Assembly (NCBI RefSeq): GCF_001684965.1 | Contig: NZ_MAYG01000001.1 | Span: forward strand, 1,860,001-1,924,000 | Reading direction: 5' to 3' | Source: Chryseobacterium arthrosphaerae | GTDB lineage: Bacteria > Bacteroidota > Bacteroidia > Flavobacteriales > Weeksellaceae | Length of the DNA stretch: 64,000 bases | Shown here: positions 43,001 to 51,909 of the stretch, one piece after another | Layout: each line of letters begins with the position of its first letter | Numbering within the stretch: position 1 is the first letter of the stretch | Made by a program: the position numbers and the translations under genes | The notes under the pieces: model-generated | Told to the model about the DNA's origin: nothing | The model's database searches: none | What the model saw: the letters and a program-made list of their open reading frames with translations, nothing else

Positions 43001-45989
43001 CATTGAAGGCCACCATCTGAAACTGAAGGTTCAGATCAGAAACACTTTTATCTTTAGGAATGTCAGCCATATATTCCAGAACTCCTTTTTTCAGAGGAAG
43101 AGTTTCTGAAATGGTTTTTCCTGATCCGTCCTGTACAAAAATATTTACCAAAGCATCAGGAATCGCGGAAAATACATATACTTTAGCTTTTTCTCCCCTT
43201 GATACCTCTCCCTTAGGTGCAATTACGGTCAGGAATGTTTTCTGAGACGGTTTCAAAGCTCCTTTATCCCAGATACTGAAATATTGAGAAGATTTTATGG
43301 TGTCTTTTCCTTCGATATTGAACAGTTCAAGCTGATAATCTCCTGCGTCCAGTTTCCCGAGGTCAAGAGATTCCTCATTTCGCGTTGCTCCATTCAGAAT
43401 AACAGAAGAGGTTTTCCAGTTTTTGATCTCATCATTCTTATCAAAAAGGTCATGCGGGAATTTGCTGATAAACTCTTCTTTTGAATATTTCGGCAAATCC
43501 TGAATCTCTGCTTTAAAGTTTTCTCTGAAAATCCTGTCCGGAGCCGCCAGTTTTGACAGTTTTACCTGATAGGATTTTTTAAGGTTCTGTTCGTTATAGT
43601 TTTTGGTTTCTACCTTTAAATTTACATTTTCGTCACTGAATGCATTTTTAATGTCATCTGCTTTGATGTAATGGGAAACTGAAGCCACTTTTAACTGTGT
43701 TTCAGCAGACTGTGTTTCACCGTTAATGTCTGTAACGGAAGCATTGACCTCATAATTATCGATCTGTATTCCTTCCAGGTTTTCATCTTTTTTAAGATCC
43801 AGACGAATCACAAATTCCCCTTTTTCATTGGTTTTCGCTTCACCCAGAATTGAATTTTCATTATCATTATCCTGTGGGTACCACCAGAAATAACGCCATC
43901 TGATATTTCGTTTTTTGATCTCGTAGTTTACTGTAGTATTGCTTAACGCTACTCCTGAGAACATTTTTGCTTTTCCTTTCAGTTCTATGGTCTGCCCATA
44001 TTTGTATTCCTCTTTTACAGGATCAAAGCTTACTTCAAACTTAGGTCTTTTGTATTCTTCAACCCTGATGTCCTTATACCCTCTTGGCTCTCCAACTGTT
44101 CTCAGATAAAATACCCCGTTCAGCTTTCCTTTGGGAAGAATGAAACTGCCGTGGTAAGAACCAAATTCATTGGTTGTGAAGTCCTGTGAAGACACTTCCT
44201 GTCCATTGACATCCTGCAGGTCAATTTTCTGCTTCAACCCGGAAACCACGGCCTCCACTTCATTTTCTATTCTGGTATTGATGACTTTAAAGTAAACAGT
44301 CTGCCCAGGACGGTAGATCGCTCTGTCTGTAAAAATCTGTGCCGTGGAACGGGTCTGCCTGTTGGGGTTATAATTGGCATCATATACTGTATTTCCGTAT
44401 ACCTGCATGATCTGGAAATCATTTGTTTCAGGCTGTTGAATCAGATAAGTTCTGTAGTATTCTTTACTGGCAGTGGCAGGAAATTTAAAAGTTCCTTTTT
44501 CATTCGTTTTACCTTCCAGCTTGTTCAACGTTTTGCCCGAAACAAATTCATAGAAAGTAATATTTTTATTGGTGGCCGGTTTTCCGTTTTCACTGTTTAC
44601 CAGTTTCATTTCATCGGAAAGCGGATTTCTGTCTGTTTTAGACTGGTAAATAATTCTGTTTCCGGAAACCAGGAAGTAAAAGTTCTGTCTGGAATCCCTG
44701 TCTTTTGTATCTGCTCCGGCAACGGTATATTCAGCCACATATACTCCTGACGGAAGCGGTTTGATCTCCAGTGATGTTTTATGAAGCTGATAATCTTTAG
44801 GGTCAGACAGCTGATAGGTTTCTTTTCTTACCAGATTTTTTTTAACTTTTGCAAATGTATTGGAATAGGGATTCTGCACATACTGCATCAATGAGGTAAA
44901 GTCTTCTTTTACTTCATAAATATTCAAAGAGAATTCCGTCACATTTTTGTATTGTGCTACCAAATGAATGGGCAGGTTGCTTTGGGTCTGAGATTCATAT
45001 TTAATCGTCAGTAAAGGATTGACAGTCTGCTCTTCCCTGGTTTTAATGTTTTCAAGATAGGGAGATTTCGGATACTGGCTTTTAGCCTGGGCAGCTGTTT
45101 CGAGTGCTTCTTTGGCTTTCTTTTTAGCAAGAAGTTCGTCCATAATATCTGCCATGATGATCACTTTATAATCTCCGTTTTCACTGGATTTCAACAGATT
45201 CTGAAGCTGCTCCAGTTTATCTTTACAGGAATTTGCCTCACAGTTACGGATCAGCTTTTCCTTCATAAAATACAGTTTCGGATTGCCTGAGTTCTGAGCG
45301 ATCAGATCATCATAAATAGCATTGACCCTGGTACGGTTTTCTGCAAGTTCATTTTTCGTCCATAGAAAACCTGATGATAAAAAGTCTATTCTTTTCAGGG
45401 AATACCAGTCAGACAATGTAGGGAAAAAAGCAATATCTTTATTTTCAGAGAACAGGCTGCTGTATTTTTTCAAAGCAATTTTTCTCATTTCCTGTTTCTG
45501 CAGATCAAGCTCCTGATAAGTTTTTTGCAGGTAGTTTTTAAAATCAAGCTTACTCCATGTTTCAATCTGGGAAATATCCTGGGAATTGATATTAGTTCTT
45601 CCGTTGATTCTCCACATATTCTGCTCATAGTAATTGATAAAGAAGGTACTCAGCAGCACCTGGTACACCAGTTTATCTTCTCCTTTCAGTTTCCCTTCCG
45701 TTTCCTGGAGTTTTTTGAAAAATTTTGATGCCGAATCATTCTGCTCGTCATCTACGGTCTGATTGACCACATTGAATTCCGCTTTCAGGGAGCGGATCAG
45801 CTGAAGTGCATTATTTTCTTTCATAGCCTGCTTTTGTATGTCTAAAATAATGGGAAGATTAGATTTATAGGCTCCTTTGCTGCTATTTTCCATAATCTTT
45901 TTCCATTGCCCGTCGTAATACTGCTGTGCATGCATTTTAGAACATAAGCTAAAACACAGCAACACCATCAATAATCTGACATTTCTCAT
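40089..45989 (-). CDS. Alpha-2-macroglobulin family protein, thioester-less (paralogue A)
   Basis: 1966 residues. A Sec signal peptide (MRNVRLLMVLLCFSLCSKMH ending HAQ) is followed by a long N-terminal region and then MG2 with FTDRAIYRPGQTVYFKVI near 555. The MG3-MG6 domains come next, then a variable bait-like stretch (about 1120-1200) with a run of five prolines. The conserved RMNLNETAFFYPDL and LTKWKLMFLAHT follow, and the toroid domain after them. At the usual thioester position (about 1430) it reads SLKNDQNNSADVIF, without the Cys-x-x-Gln bond. It probably traps or inhibits proteases in the periplasm. It is 10 bases from its paralogue (46000-51891), and ecotin lies downstream. Confidence 0.92.
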   Translation of the reverse strand: MRNVRLLMVLLCFSLCSKMHAQQYYDGQWKKIMENSSKGAYKSNLPIILDIQKQAMKENNALQLIRSLKAEFNVVNQTVDDEQNDSASKFFKKLQETEGKLKGEDKLVYQVLLSTFFINYYEQNMWRINGRTNINSQDISQIETWSKLDFKNYLQKTYQELDLQKQEMRKIALKKYSSLFSENKDIAFFPTLSDWYSLKRIDFLSSGFLWTKNELAENRTRVNAIYDDLIAQNSGNPKLYFMKEKLIRNCEANSCKDKLEQLQNLLKSSENGDYKVIIMADIMDELLAKKKAKEALETAAQAKSQYPKSPYLENIKTREEQTVNPLLTIKYESQTQSNLPIHLVAQYKNVTEFSLNIYEVKEDFTSLMQYVQNPYSNTFAKVKKNLVRKETYQLSDPKDYQLHKTSLEIKPLPSGVYVAEYTVAGADTKDRDSRQNFYFLVSGNRIIYQSKTDRNPLSDEMKLVNSENGKPATNKNITFYEFVSGKTLNKLEGKTNEKGTFKFPATASKEYYRTYLIQQPETNDFQIMQVYGNTVYDANYNPNRQTRSTAQIFTDRAIYRPGQTVYFKVINTRIENEVEAVVSGLKQKIDLQDVNGQEVSSQDFTTNEFGSYHGSFILPKGKLNGVFYLRTVGEPRGYKDIRVEEYKRPKFEVSFDPVKEEYKYGQTIELKGKAKMFSGVALSNTTVNYEIKKRNIRWRYFWWYPQDNDNENSILGEAKTNEKGEFVIRLDLKKDENLEGIQIDNYEVNASVTDINGETQSAETQLKVASVSHYIKADDIKNAFSDENVNLKVETKNYNEQNLKKSYQVKLSKLAAPDRIFRENFKAEIQDLPKYSKEEFISKFPHDLFDKNDEIKNWKTSSVILNGATRNEESLDLGKLDAGDYQLELFNIEGKDTIKSSQYFSIWDKGALKPSQKTFLTVIAPKGEVSRGEKAKVYVFSAIPDALVNIFVQDGSGKTISETLPLKKGVLEYMADIPKDKSVSDLNLQFQMVAFNDVNTESVTLKIKDTESPLKIETVTFRDKLEPNAKEKWTVKVTGNDKEKINAEVLANMYDMSLDQFAVNNYKWNRLYAPYRRIASYAVRNYLEEKTYQKKMRYFNENYIMPPDFNWFDGVDNFIALQGYAAGAAAESVMNAAYSPPPPPSSTGRKASVAMKSAAVEDRIVAIQNVVPAPVNAPKVDAFPQEQQNQESLEKVAVRMNLNETAFFYPDLKTDAEGNVNFEFTSPEALTKWKLMFLAHTRDARAATLQKEVVTQKEFSVTPNYPRFLREGDELNLQSKLSNLTDKKLSGSAELQILDAFTNENISSEFGVNSGVQNFSLNENGNGELTWKLKVPDNVSSIILKVVAKAGAYSDGEQQAVAVLPNRMLVTDAVPVFVKEGETKTFVLDNLKNNTSATASNVSNTLELTTNPIWEIMFALPSLKNDQNNSADVIFNKWFADVLASEIFKANPKMKTVFEEYQNKGLLNSNLEKNQELKQLLLEETPWVLESKNEGEQMQKLALLFDANTMRNSISQDWDDFRKLQNPDGGFSWYAGYPSSYGTSLYILKNLGKINTWLKDNVKDYQSADQKELVTKLIQYLDNEINKYADVKSKNIWTNWTLDYLDTRNYWEKQYPLKGKGAALKVLVKQKAKTAKITDFTFFGLHRAALLMNDYGLKDVSGKLMTYLKETSTDTQTQGVYWKQNLNDWGWFGSKVVNHAGALEAFNTLRPADQKFIEDMKIWLVTQKEVNAWGSSRGTAEVIFTILNSGKSWTGAESDKATIVWGGKELAHQTQATGYVKSAVKTETIDKNLATVTVTKPGPGIVQGGLFWQYYEDLDKIKSSENYISVTKELYKKVKTVNGEELQKISSETPLKVGDKVTVRMILNTDRAMEFIHIKDMRAAGFEPTDALSGYQWKNNLGYYQSTKDASTNFYIQYMPKGKYVFEYDVVANASGKFSNGITTMQNYYAPQMNAHTKGTNVTISE

Positions 45990-45999
45990 CTGTATCTGT

Positions 46000-48900
46000 T
46001 TATTTTTTAATTTCTAATTGATCTCCTTTCGTTCTTGCATTCATCTGAGGTGCATAATAATTCTGCAGGGTGGCGAAACCACTGGAGAATATTCCTGAAG
46101 CGTTGCATACCAGATCATATTCAAATACATATTTTCCTTTCGGCATGTAGTAAATATAAAAGTTGGTAGAAGCATCTTTGGTTGCCTGGTAATACCCCAG
46201 ATTATTTTTATACTGATAGCCGGAAAGCACATCTACAGGCTCCAGCCCGGCTGCTCTCATATCTTTCAGATGCACATACTGCATCGGACGGTCTGTATTA
46301 AGGATCATCCTTACGGTAATCTGATCTCCTACGGTGAGCGGGCTGTTCTCTGTAATTTTAACCAGCTCCTCACCATTGGTGGTTTTTATCTTTTTATAAT
46401 ATTCTCTTGTCATGGAAAGATAGGTTTCTGTAGGTTTTACATTTTCAAGGTTCTCGTAATATTGCCAGAACAATCCACCTTGTGCAATTCCCGGGCCGGG
46501 TTTTGTTACGGTAACCTCACCCAGCTTTTTGTTGACCTTATCAGAGTAGACCGCCTGCTTCAGATAGCCTGTTGTTTTTGTCTGCGGAGCCACTCCCTGA
46601 CCGCCCCAGATGATCGTAGCTTTATCTGCTTCAGGAGTTGTCCATGATTTTCCTGAATTCATGAAGATATAAATAATTTCAGCCGTTGTTCTGGAATTCC
46701 CCCATGAATTGGTTTCTTTCTGGGTAGCCAGCCATACTTTTGATTCTTCAATAAAATTAACATCTTCCGGCGTCACTTTATTGATTGCTTCTATAGCTCC
46801 TGCATGATTGACGGCCTTGGATTCATACCAGCCCCAGTCATTAAGGTTCTGTTTCCAGTAAGCGCCCTGCGTTTCTGAAGATACGGAAGTTTCTTTAAGA
46901 TATCTGATCAGTTTTTCAGATGGGGCTTTCAGTCCGTAACTGTTATAAATAAGCGCTGCCCTGTGAAGTCCGAAGAAGGTAAAATCTGTAATTTTAAATT
47001 TATCTGCACGGGTAATAATTGCTTTTTTCAGATTGGCTCCGGTTCCCTTCAATGGATATTCTTTTTCCCAATAGCGTCGTGCATCCAGGTAATCCAGTGC
47101 AAAGTTGCTCCACGGAGTATCTTCATTTTCTTTCCAGTGGGTATTGAGTTCATTGTCTATATACTGGATCAGGGCAGATACCATATTGTTTTGCCCGGAC
47201 TGGTATTCAGCTATTCCTCCTTTCAGCCAGTCATTCATTTTCCCAAGGTTTCTGAGGATGTATAATGAGGAAACATAGGAGCTTCTGAATCCCGGCAGCC
47301 ATGGGAAACCTCCGTCCCCGTTCTGATACTGTAAAAGAACCTTCCAGTCACTGTTGATGGATGCCTTCATTGCATTGACTTCAAAAAGCCTTGAAATCCT
47401 GTTCATTATTTCAGTCTCAGATTTTGCATTCAGTACCCAAGGGGTCTCTTCCAGCAATACCTGCTTCAGTTCCTGGTTTTTCTCAAGGTTGCTTTTCAGG
47501 AGGTCTGCACTTTTATATTCATCAAACACAGCTTTCATTCTTGGATTGGCTTTAAAGATCTCAGTTCCCACGACATCTGCAAACCATGTATTGAATATAG
47601 CATCAGAAGTTATATTGAGGTGCGTGCTCAGATCCGGAAGAGCAAAAAGGATTTCCCAGACCGGATTGGTTTTTAATTCTAAGGTATTGCTGATATTTTC
47701 TACGGTTTCTGAAGTATTATTTTTAAGGTTCTGAAGGGTAAATGTTTTGGTCTGTCCTTCTTTCACAAAGATAGGAACAGCATCAGTGAGCATCATCCTG
47801 TTTGATAATACCGCTACCGGAATCTGTTCCCCGTCAGAATATTCCCCGGCTTTTGCCACTACTTTGATGATGATGGACGAGGCTTTACTGAACGGCGTTT
47901 TGATCTTCCAGCTGACCACGGAGTTTCCGGTATCTTTGACGTCAAAATTCTGCACGGCTGAGCTAATTCCGAACTGCTGGGAAATATCCTCATTGGTTTC
48001 AGCATTAAGGATCTGCAGGGAAGCCGCACCGGACATTGCCTTATCTGTAAGGTTGGATATCTTGGTCTGGAAGTTCAGCTCATCCCCTTCTCTCAGGAAT
48101 CTCGGATAATTCGGGTTTACGGAAAGCTTTTTCTGGGTGATGATATCTTTCTCCAGCACTGCCGTTCTTAAATCTGCAGTATGGGCCAGGAACATCAGTT
48201 TCCATTTTGTAAGGGCTTCCGGGGTTGTAAATTCAAAGCTTATGTTTCCATGGGCATCGGTTTTCAGATCCGGGTAGAAAAATGCTGTTTCATTAAGGTT
48301 CTGACGGGCTTTCACTTCTTTCAGATCTTCTTTCTGTTTTTCCGGCGCCGCTTCTTTTTTATCTTCTTTATCTTTTATTCCATCATTGTCAAAACGTCCT
48401 CTTTCGCTTCTTTCACTGCTTACTTCAGCTGCAACTCTATTCAAAGGTCTTGGACAGCCTTCGTAAGACTCAAGTCCCGGAACGGTAGGACATGCATCAC
48501 GCATATCATCTATTCCATCACCGTCTGTATCTACAGTCAGTCCATATTTTAACATCAGCTGATAAAATACATTTTTGTCAAACCAGTCGAACTTCGGAAT
48601 ATAAACCCCTTTAGTTTCTTCATATTTTACCTTCTGATCATATTGCAATGTCTGCGTCAGGTTTCTGATATTGTAATCTTCAATCACATTTACCGGTATG
48701 ATAGTTTTTTCAAAGCTATAAGTATTGGGAACGAATTTATCTAACGATTTATCATACATATTGGCCAGCACCTCAGCCACTACTTTTTCTTTATTTCTTC
48801 CTGAGATCCTGACGCTCCATTTTTCTTTCGAGCCCGGTTCCACTTTATCTCTGAAAGTCGTCAGTTCAATCTTCAAAGGATCTTTTTCATTTCTGACAAT

Positions 48901-51891
48901 CATGTGGGCATACTGATTCTGCACATCATTATAAGAAGCCAGTACAAACTGAACATTATATTTTGTGATGTTCTTTTCCCCTGATACAGGAAAGGTATAG
49001 GCCAGGACTCCGTTTGTAAATTTCTTTCTTTCCATTGTCTTTTTTCCCTGCCCATCCTGTAAATAGATATTCACAAAGGCATCGGGAATGGCAGAATATG
49101 CATACACAACGGCCTGAGAACCTCTCACGACTTCTCCTTTCGGGCCTACTACTTTTAAAAACGGGTACTGATTTTTCCCGAGTCTTTTTTTACTCCACAC
49201 ATTAAATTCCTGCTCCACTTTTATGGTGTCTTTTCCTTCAACATTGTATACCAGAAGTCTGTAATTTCCGGGATCAAGTTTTCCCAGATTCAGTTCTTTA
49301 CCTTCCTTTGTATCCTCTATTATGGTTTTAAGAATCTCCCTGTTTTTAAGGGTTTCAGACTGATCATAACGGTCATGTGGGAATTTTTTCAGGAATTCAT
49401 TCCTGGACATTACAGGAAGGTTCTGCACCTTCTGTTCAAAATTATTTCTCAGGACCCGGCCGGCCTCCTTAAGCTGTACAAGTTTTACTTTGTAATTTTT
49501 ATTTACGGAAATATCATTGTAGTTGAAGGCTGTGACTTTAATTTTCAATTCATCCTCCGCAAAAGTCTCTTTTATTTCATCTGATTTTAAATAATGAGAA
49601 ACTGAAGCCACCTTCACATCGGTTTCGGCTGCCTGGGTTTCGCCATTGATGTCTGTAGCCGAAGTTTTTATTTTATAGTTGTGGACCTGTATTCCCTCTT
49701 TATTTTCATCTTTTTTAAGATCGATCTTAATTACAAATTCTCCTTTTTCATTGGTTTCAGCTTTTCCAAGGATCGAATTTTCATTACTATAATCATACGG
49801 ATACCACCAGAAATATCTTTGGCGTATGTTTTCTCTTTTAATCTCATAATTAACATTGGTATTACTCAGCGGAATTCCTGAGAAAGTAGCCACCTTTCCT
49901 TTCAGTTCAATGGTCTCACCATATTTATAATCTTTCCTGATGGTATCGAAAGTGATCTCAAATTTAGGACGTTTATATTCTTCTACAGAGAAATACTTAC
50001 TGCCAAGTACACTATTTGCTCCATAGTAGCCGGAGACTTCAATCCTGAAGTGACCATTCAACTTGTCTTTTGGTAAAACAAAGCTTCCGTTATAAGCTCC
50101 GAATGCATTGGTAGTGAACTTCCGGGAACTGATCACCTGGCTGTTGGCATCATACAAAGTTACCGTCTGCTCATTGTTTATGATAAGTATTTCCTTTTTT
50201 TTCTCTTTATCCGGATAGGTAGATATACCTTTAAAATAAACAGTCTGTCCGGGTCTGAAGATCTGCCTGTCCAGGAAAAACTGGGTATGCGGGTAATAAT
50301 AGTCATAAGATCTTGCAAAATAAGGGCTTATTACAATATTATAATCATTGGCTGCCGGATCATAGTACAGGTAACGATAGGTATGATACCCTATTTTTTC
50401 TGAAGTAAATCTGGCCAGATTATCTGTGGCAATCATCAGTTCTGTTTCATCTATGTCTGAATAATCTCTGAAATCATATTTAAAAAGTTTCGTATTGGGC
50501 TTTAATTTCCCGGTTTCCCTATCCACCAGAATATAGTCTTTATTTTCGTTATAAACCACACTGGAAGAAGTGACGATAAACATAAATTTTGAAACTTCTT
50601 CTCCGTTGATATATTCCCCAAGATACATCCCTTTCGGAAGTTCTTCTACCTCAAGTGCTGTGCTGTATTCAAAATAATCTTTTTTGTTGGGAAGCGTGAA
50701 GGTATCTGTTCTTACCAGGGTTTTATCTATTTTACTGTATTCTTCATTGCTGAAATATTGCTGACCATAACCAAAATAATTCAGATATTTCAATTGTTTT
50801 ATTACATCATTGATCTTATATATCTTAAGAACAAAATGGTCTGCATTCTTGTGATCAGCGACTATCTGAATAGGTTTTCCAGGCTCGTTATGGGTTTCAA
50901 AGAAAAGGGAAACCGAAGTGGCTTTGATCTGTTTTTCCTGCTGGGTGATGTTGGTAAGAAACTTTGAACCGGGATATTCTTTTTTCATCTTATCAATCAG
51001 CTCTACAGCCTGGATAAATTTTGATTGTCTCCTGAGCTCCTGAACGATATCTCTTACGATGAGAATCTTGTAATCTCCTTTTATAGAAGAATTCACCAGT
51101 GCGATCTGTTTCTCCAGAAATTTTTCATCTTTTTTGGCCGTATTCTCATAGATCAGTTTCTGGTGCTGGAAGTATAGTTTTGAATTACCGGTATTGAAAT
51201 CAATCAGGTTCTGATACAAAGCCAAAATAGCGGTCTGGTTTTCCTTTAATTCATCTTTGGTGAAAATATAACTGTTATTCAGAAAATCAATATTTTTTTT
51301 AACCTTCCAGTCATAGAGTGTGGGGAAAAACTGAAAGTCCCTTTCATTTTCGAAAGCATCTTTGTATTTCTCCATGCTGATTTTTCTGAGCTTATCTTCA
51401 GATGTGGTGAGCTCTGCAAACCTCTTCAGGTAGAAATTTTTAAAATCGAGCTTTGTCCATTCCTCTATTTCTGAGAGGTCACCTTCAGCAAGATTCATGC
51501 GGCTTTCGATGTCCCATTTTTTAAGGTCATAATAGTTCTCAAAAAACTCCACCTCCAGTACTTTAAAGAAAAGCAGGTCGTCATTTTTCAGCCTTTTATT
51601 CATATTGCTGATCTTGGAAAAGAAGACGGAGGCATAATCATTTTTCGGGTCATCCTGAGTGTCTTTGTACACTGCAAACTCAGCCTTCAGGGATCTGATA
51701 ATTTCCGTAGTATTGCCTTCAGCTACAGCTTTATTCTGAATTTCAAGAATAAGCGGCAGATTGGATTTGAAAGTCCCGTTCTGATAACTCTCTGCAATTT
51801 TCTTCCACTGCTCTTCATAAAACGCCTGTGCATGGGAAATAATGCACAAAAAAGCAAAAAAGAGAAGAACAGATTTGGAGATGATTTTCAT
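46000..51891 (-). CDS. Alpha-2-macroglobulin family protein, thioester-less (paralogue B)
   Basis: 1963 residues, collinear with the protein at 40089-45989 and highly similar in the C-terminal half (for example WKQNLNDWGWYESKAVNHAG and GGLFWQYYENLENVKPTE). The signal peptide ends ISHAQ. The MG2 motif is DRQIFRPGQTVYFKGI near 537. The bait-like stretch (about 1105-1190) differs completely from paralogue A: it carries a thrombospondin type-3 loop, DTDGDGIDDMRDACPTVPG, and then a charged Glu/Lys linker. The conserved RQNLNETAFFYPDL follows. The thioester position reads STHLNITSDAIF, so no thioester forms. First gene of the pair; its 5' end carries a divergent promoter. Confidence 0.92.
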   Translation of the reverse strand: MKIISKSVLLFFAFLCIISHAQAFYEEQWKKIAESYQNGTFKSNLPLILEIQNKAVAEGNTTEIIRSLKAEFAVYKDTQDDPKNDYASVFFSKISNMNKRLKNDDLLFFKVLEVEFFENYYDLKKWDIESRMNLAEGDLSEIEEWTKLDFKNFYLKRFAELTTSEDKLRKISMEKYKDAFENERDFQFFPTLYDWKVKKNIDFLNNSYIFTKDELKENQTAILALYQNLIDFNTGNSKLYFQHQKLIYENTAKKDEKFLEKQIALVNSSIKGDYKILIVRDIVQELRRQSKFIQAVELIDKMKKEYPGSKFLTNITQQEKQIKATSVSLFFETHNEPGKPIQIVADHKNADHFVLKIYKINDVIKQLKYLNYFGYGQQYFSNEEYSKIDKTLVRTDTFTLPNKKDYFEYSTALEVEELPKGMYLGEYINGEEVSKFMFIVTSSSVVYNENKDYILVDRETGKLKPNTKLFKYDFRDYSDIDETELMIATDNLARFTSEKIGYHTYRYLYYDPAANDYNIVISPYFARSYDYYYPHTQFFLDRQIFRPGQTVYFKGISTYPDKEKKKEILIINNEQTVTLYDANSQVISSRKFTTNAFGAYNGSFVLPKDKLNGHFRIEVSGYYGANSVLGSKYFSVEEYKRPKFEITFDTIRKDYKYGETIELKGKVATFSGIPLSNTNVNYEIKRENIRQRYFWWYPYDYSNENSILGKAETNEKGEFVIKIDLKKDENKEGIQVHNYKIKTSATDINGETQAAETDVKVASVSHYLKSDEIKETFAEDELKIKVTAFNYNDISVNKNYKVKLVQLKEAGRVLRNNFEQKVQNLPVMSRNEFLKKFPHDRYDQSETLKNREILKTIIEDTKEGKELNLGKLDPGNYRLLVYNVEGKDTIKVEQEFNVWSKKRLGKNQYPFLKVVGPKGEVVRGSQAVVYAYSAIPDAFVNIYLQDGQGKKTMERKKFTNGVLAYTFPVSGEKNITKYNVQFVLASYNDVQNQYAHMIVRNEKDPLKIELTTFRDKVEPGSKEKWSVRISGRNKEKVVAEVLANMYDKSLDKFVPNTYSFEKTIIPVNVIEDYNIRNLTQTLQYDQKVKYEETKGVYIPKFDWFDKNVFYQLMLKYGLTVDTDGDGIDDMRDACPTVPGLESYEGCPRPLNRVAAEVSSERSERGRFDNDGIKDKEDKKEAAPEKQKEDLKEVKARQNLNETAFFYPDLKTDAHGNISFEFTTPEALTKWKLMFLAHTADLRTAVLEKDIITQKKLSVNPNYPRFLREGDELNFQTKISNLTDKAMSGAASLQILNAETNEDISQQFGISSAVQNFDVKDTGNSVVSWKIKTPFSKASSIIIKVVAKAGEYSDGEQIPVAVLSNRMMLTDAVPIFVKEGQTKTFTLQNLKNNTSETVENISNTLELKTNPVWEILFALPDLSTHLNITSDAIFNTWFADVVGTEIFKANPRMKAVFDEYKSADLLKSNLEKNQELKQVLLEETPWVLNAKSETEIMNRISRLFEVNAMKASINSDWKVLLQYQNGDGGFPWLPGFRSSYVSSLYILRNLGKMNDWLKGGIAEYQSGQNNMVSALIQYIDNELNTHWKENEDTPWSNFALDYLDARRYWEKEYPLKGTGANLKKAIITRADKFKITDFTFFGLHRAALIYNSYGLKAPSEKLIRYLKETSVSSETQGAYWKQNLNDWGWYESKAVNHAGAIEAINKVTPEDVNFIEESKVWLATQKETNSWGNSRTTAEIIYIFMNSGKSWTTPEADKATIIWGGQGVAPQTKTTGYLKQAVYSDKVNKKLGEVTVTKPGPGIAQGGLFWQYYENLENVKPTETYLSMTREYYKKIKTTNGEELVKITENSPLTVGDQITVRMILNTDRPMQYVHLKDMRAAGLEPVDVLSGYQYKNNLGYYQATKDASTNFYIYYMPKGKYVFEYDLVCNASGIFSSGFATLQNYYAPQMNARTKGDQLEIKK

Positions 51892-51905
51892 AGGTATTAA
51901 TTTTG
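51875..51905 (+). promoter_or_regulatory. Flavobacterial-type promoter inside the 5' end of the macroglobulin gene
   Basis: TTG at 51875-51877, 20 bases, then TAATTTTG at 51898-51905, an exact TAnnTTTG match. It ends only 4 bases before the ATG at 51910, so the transcript of the UbiA-like gene would be nearly leaderless. Confidence 0.7.
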
Positions 51906-51909
51906 ATAA

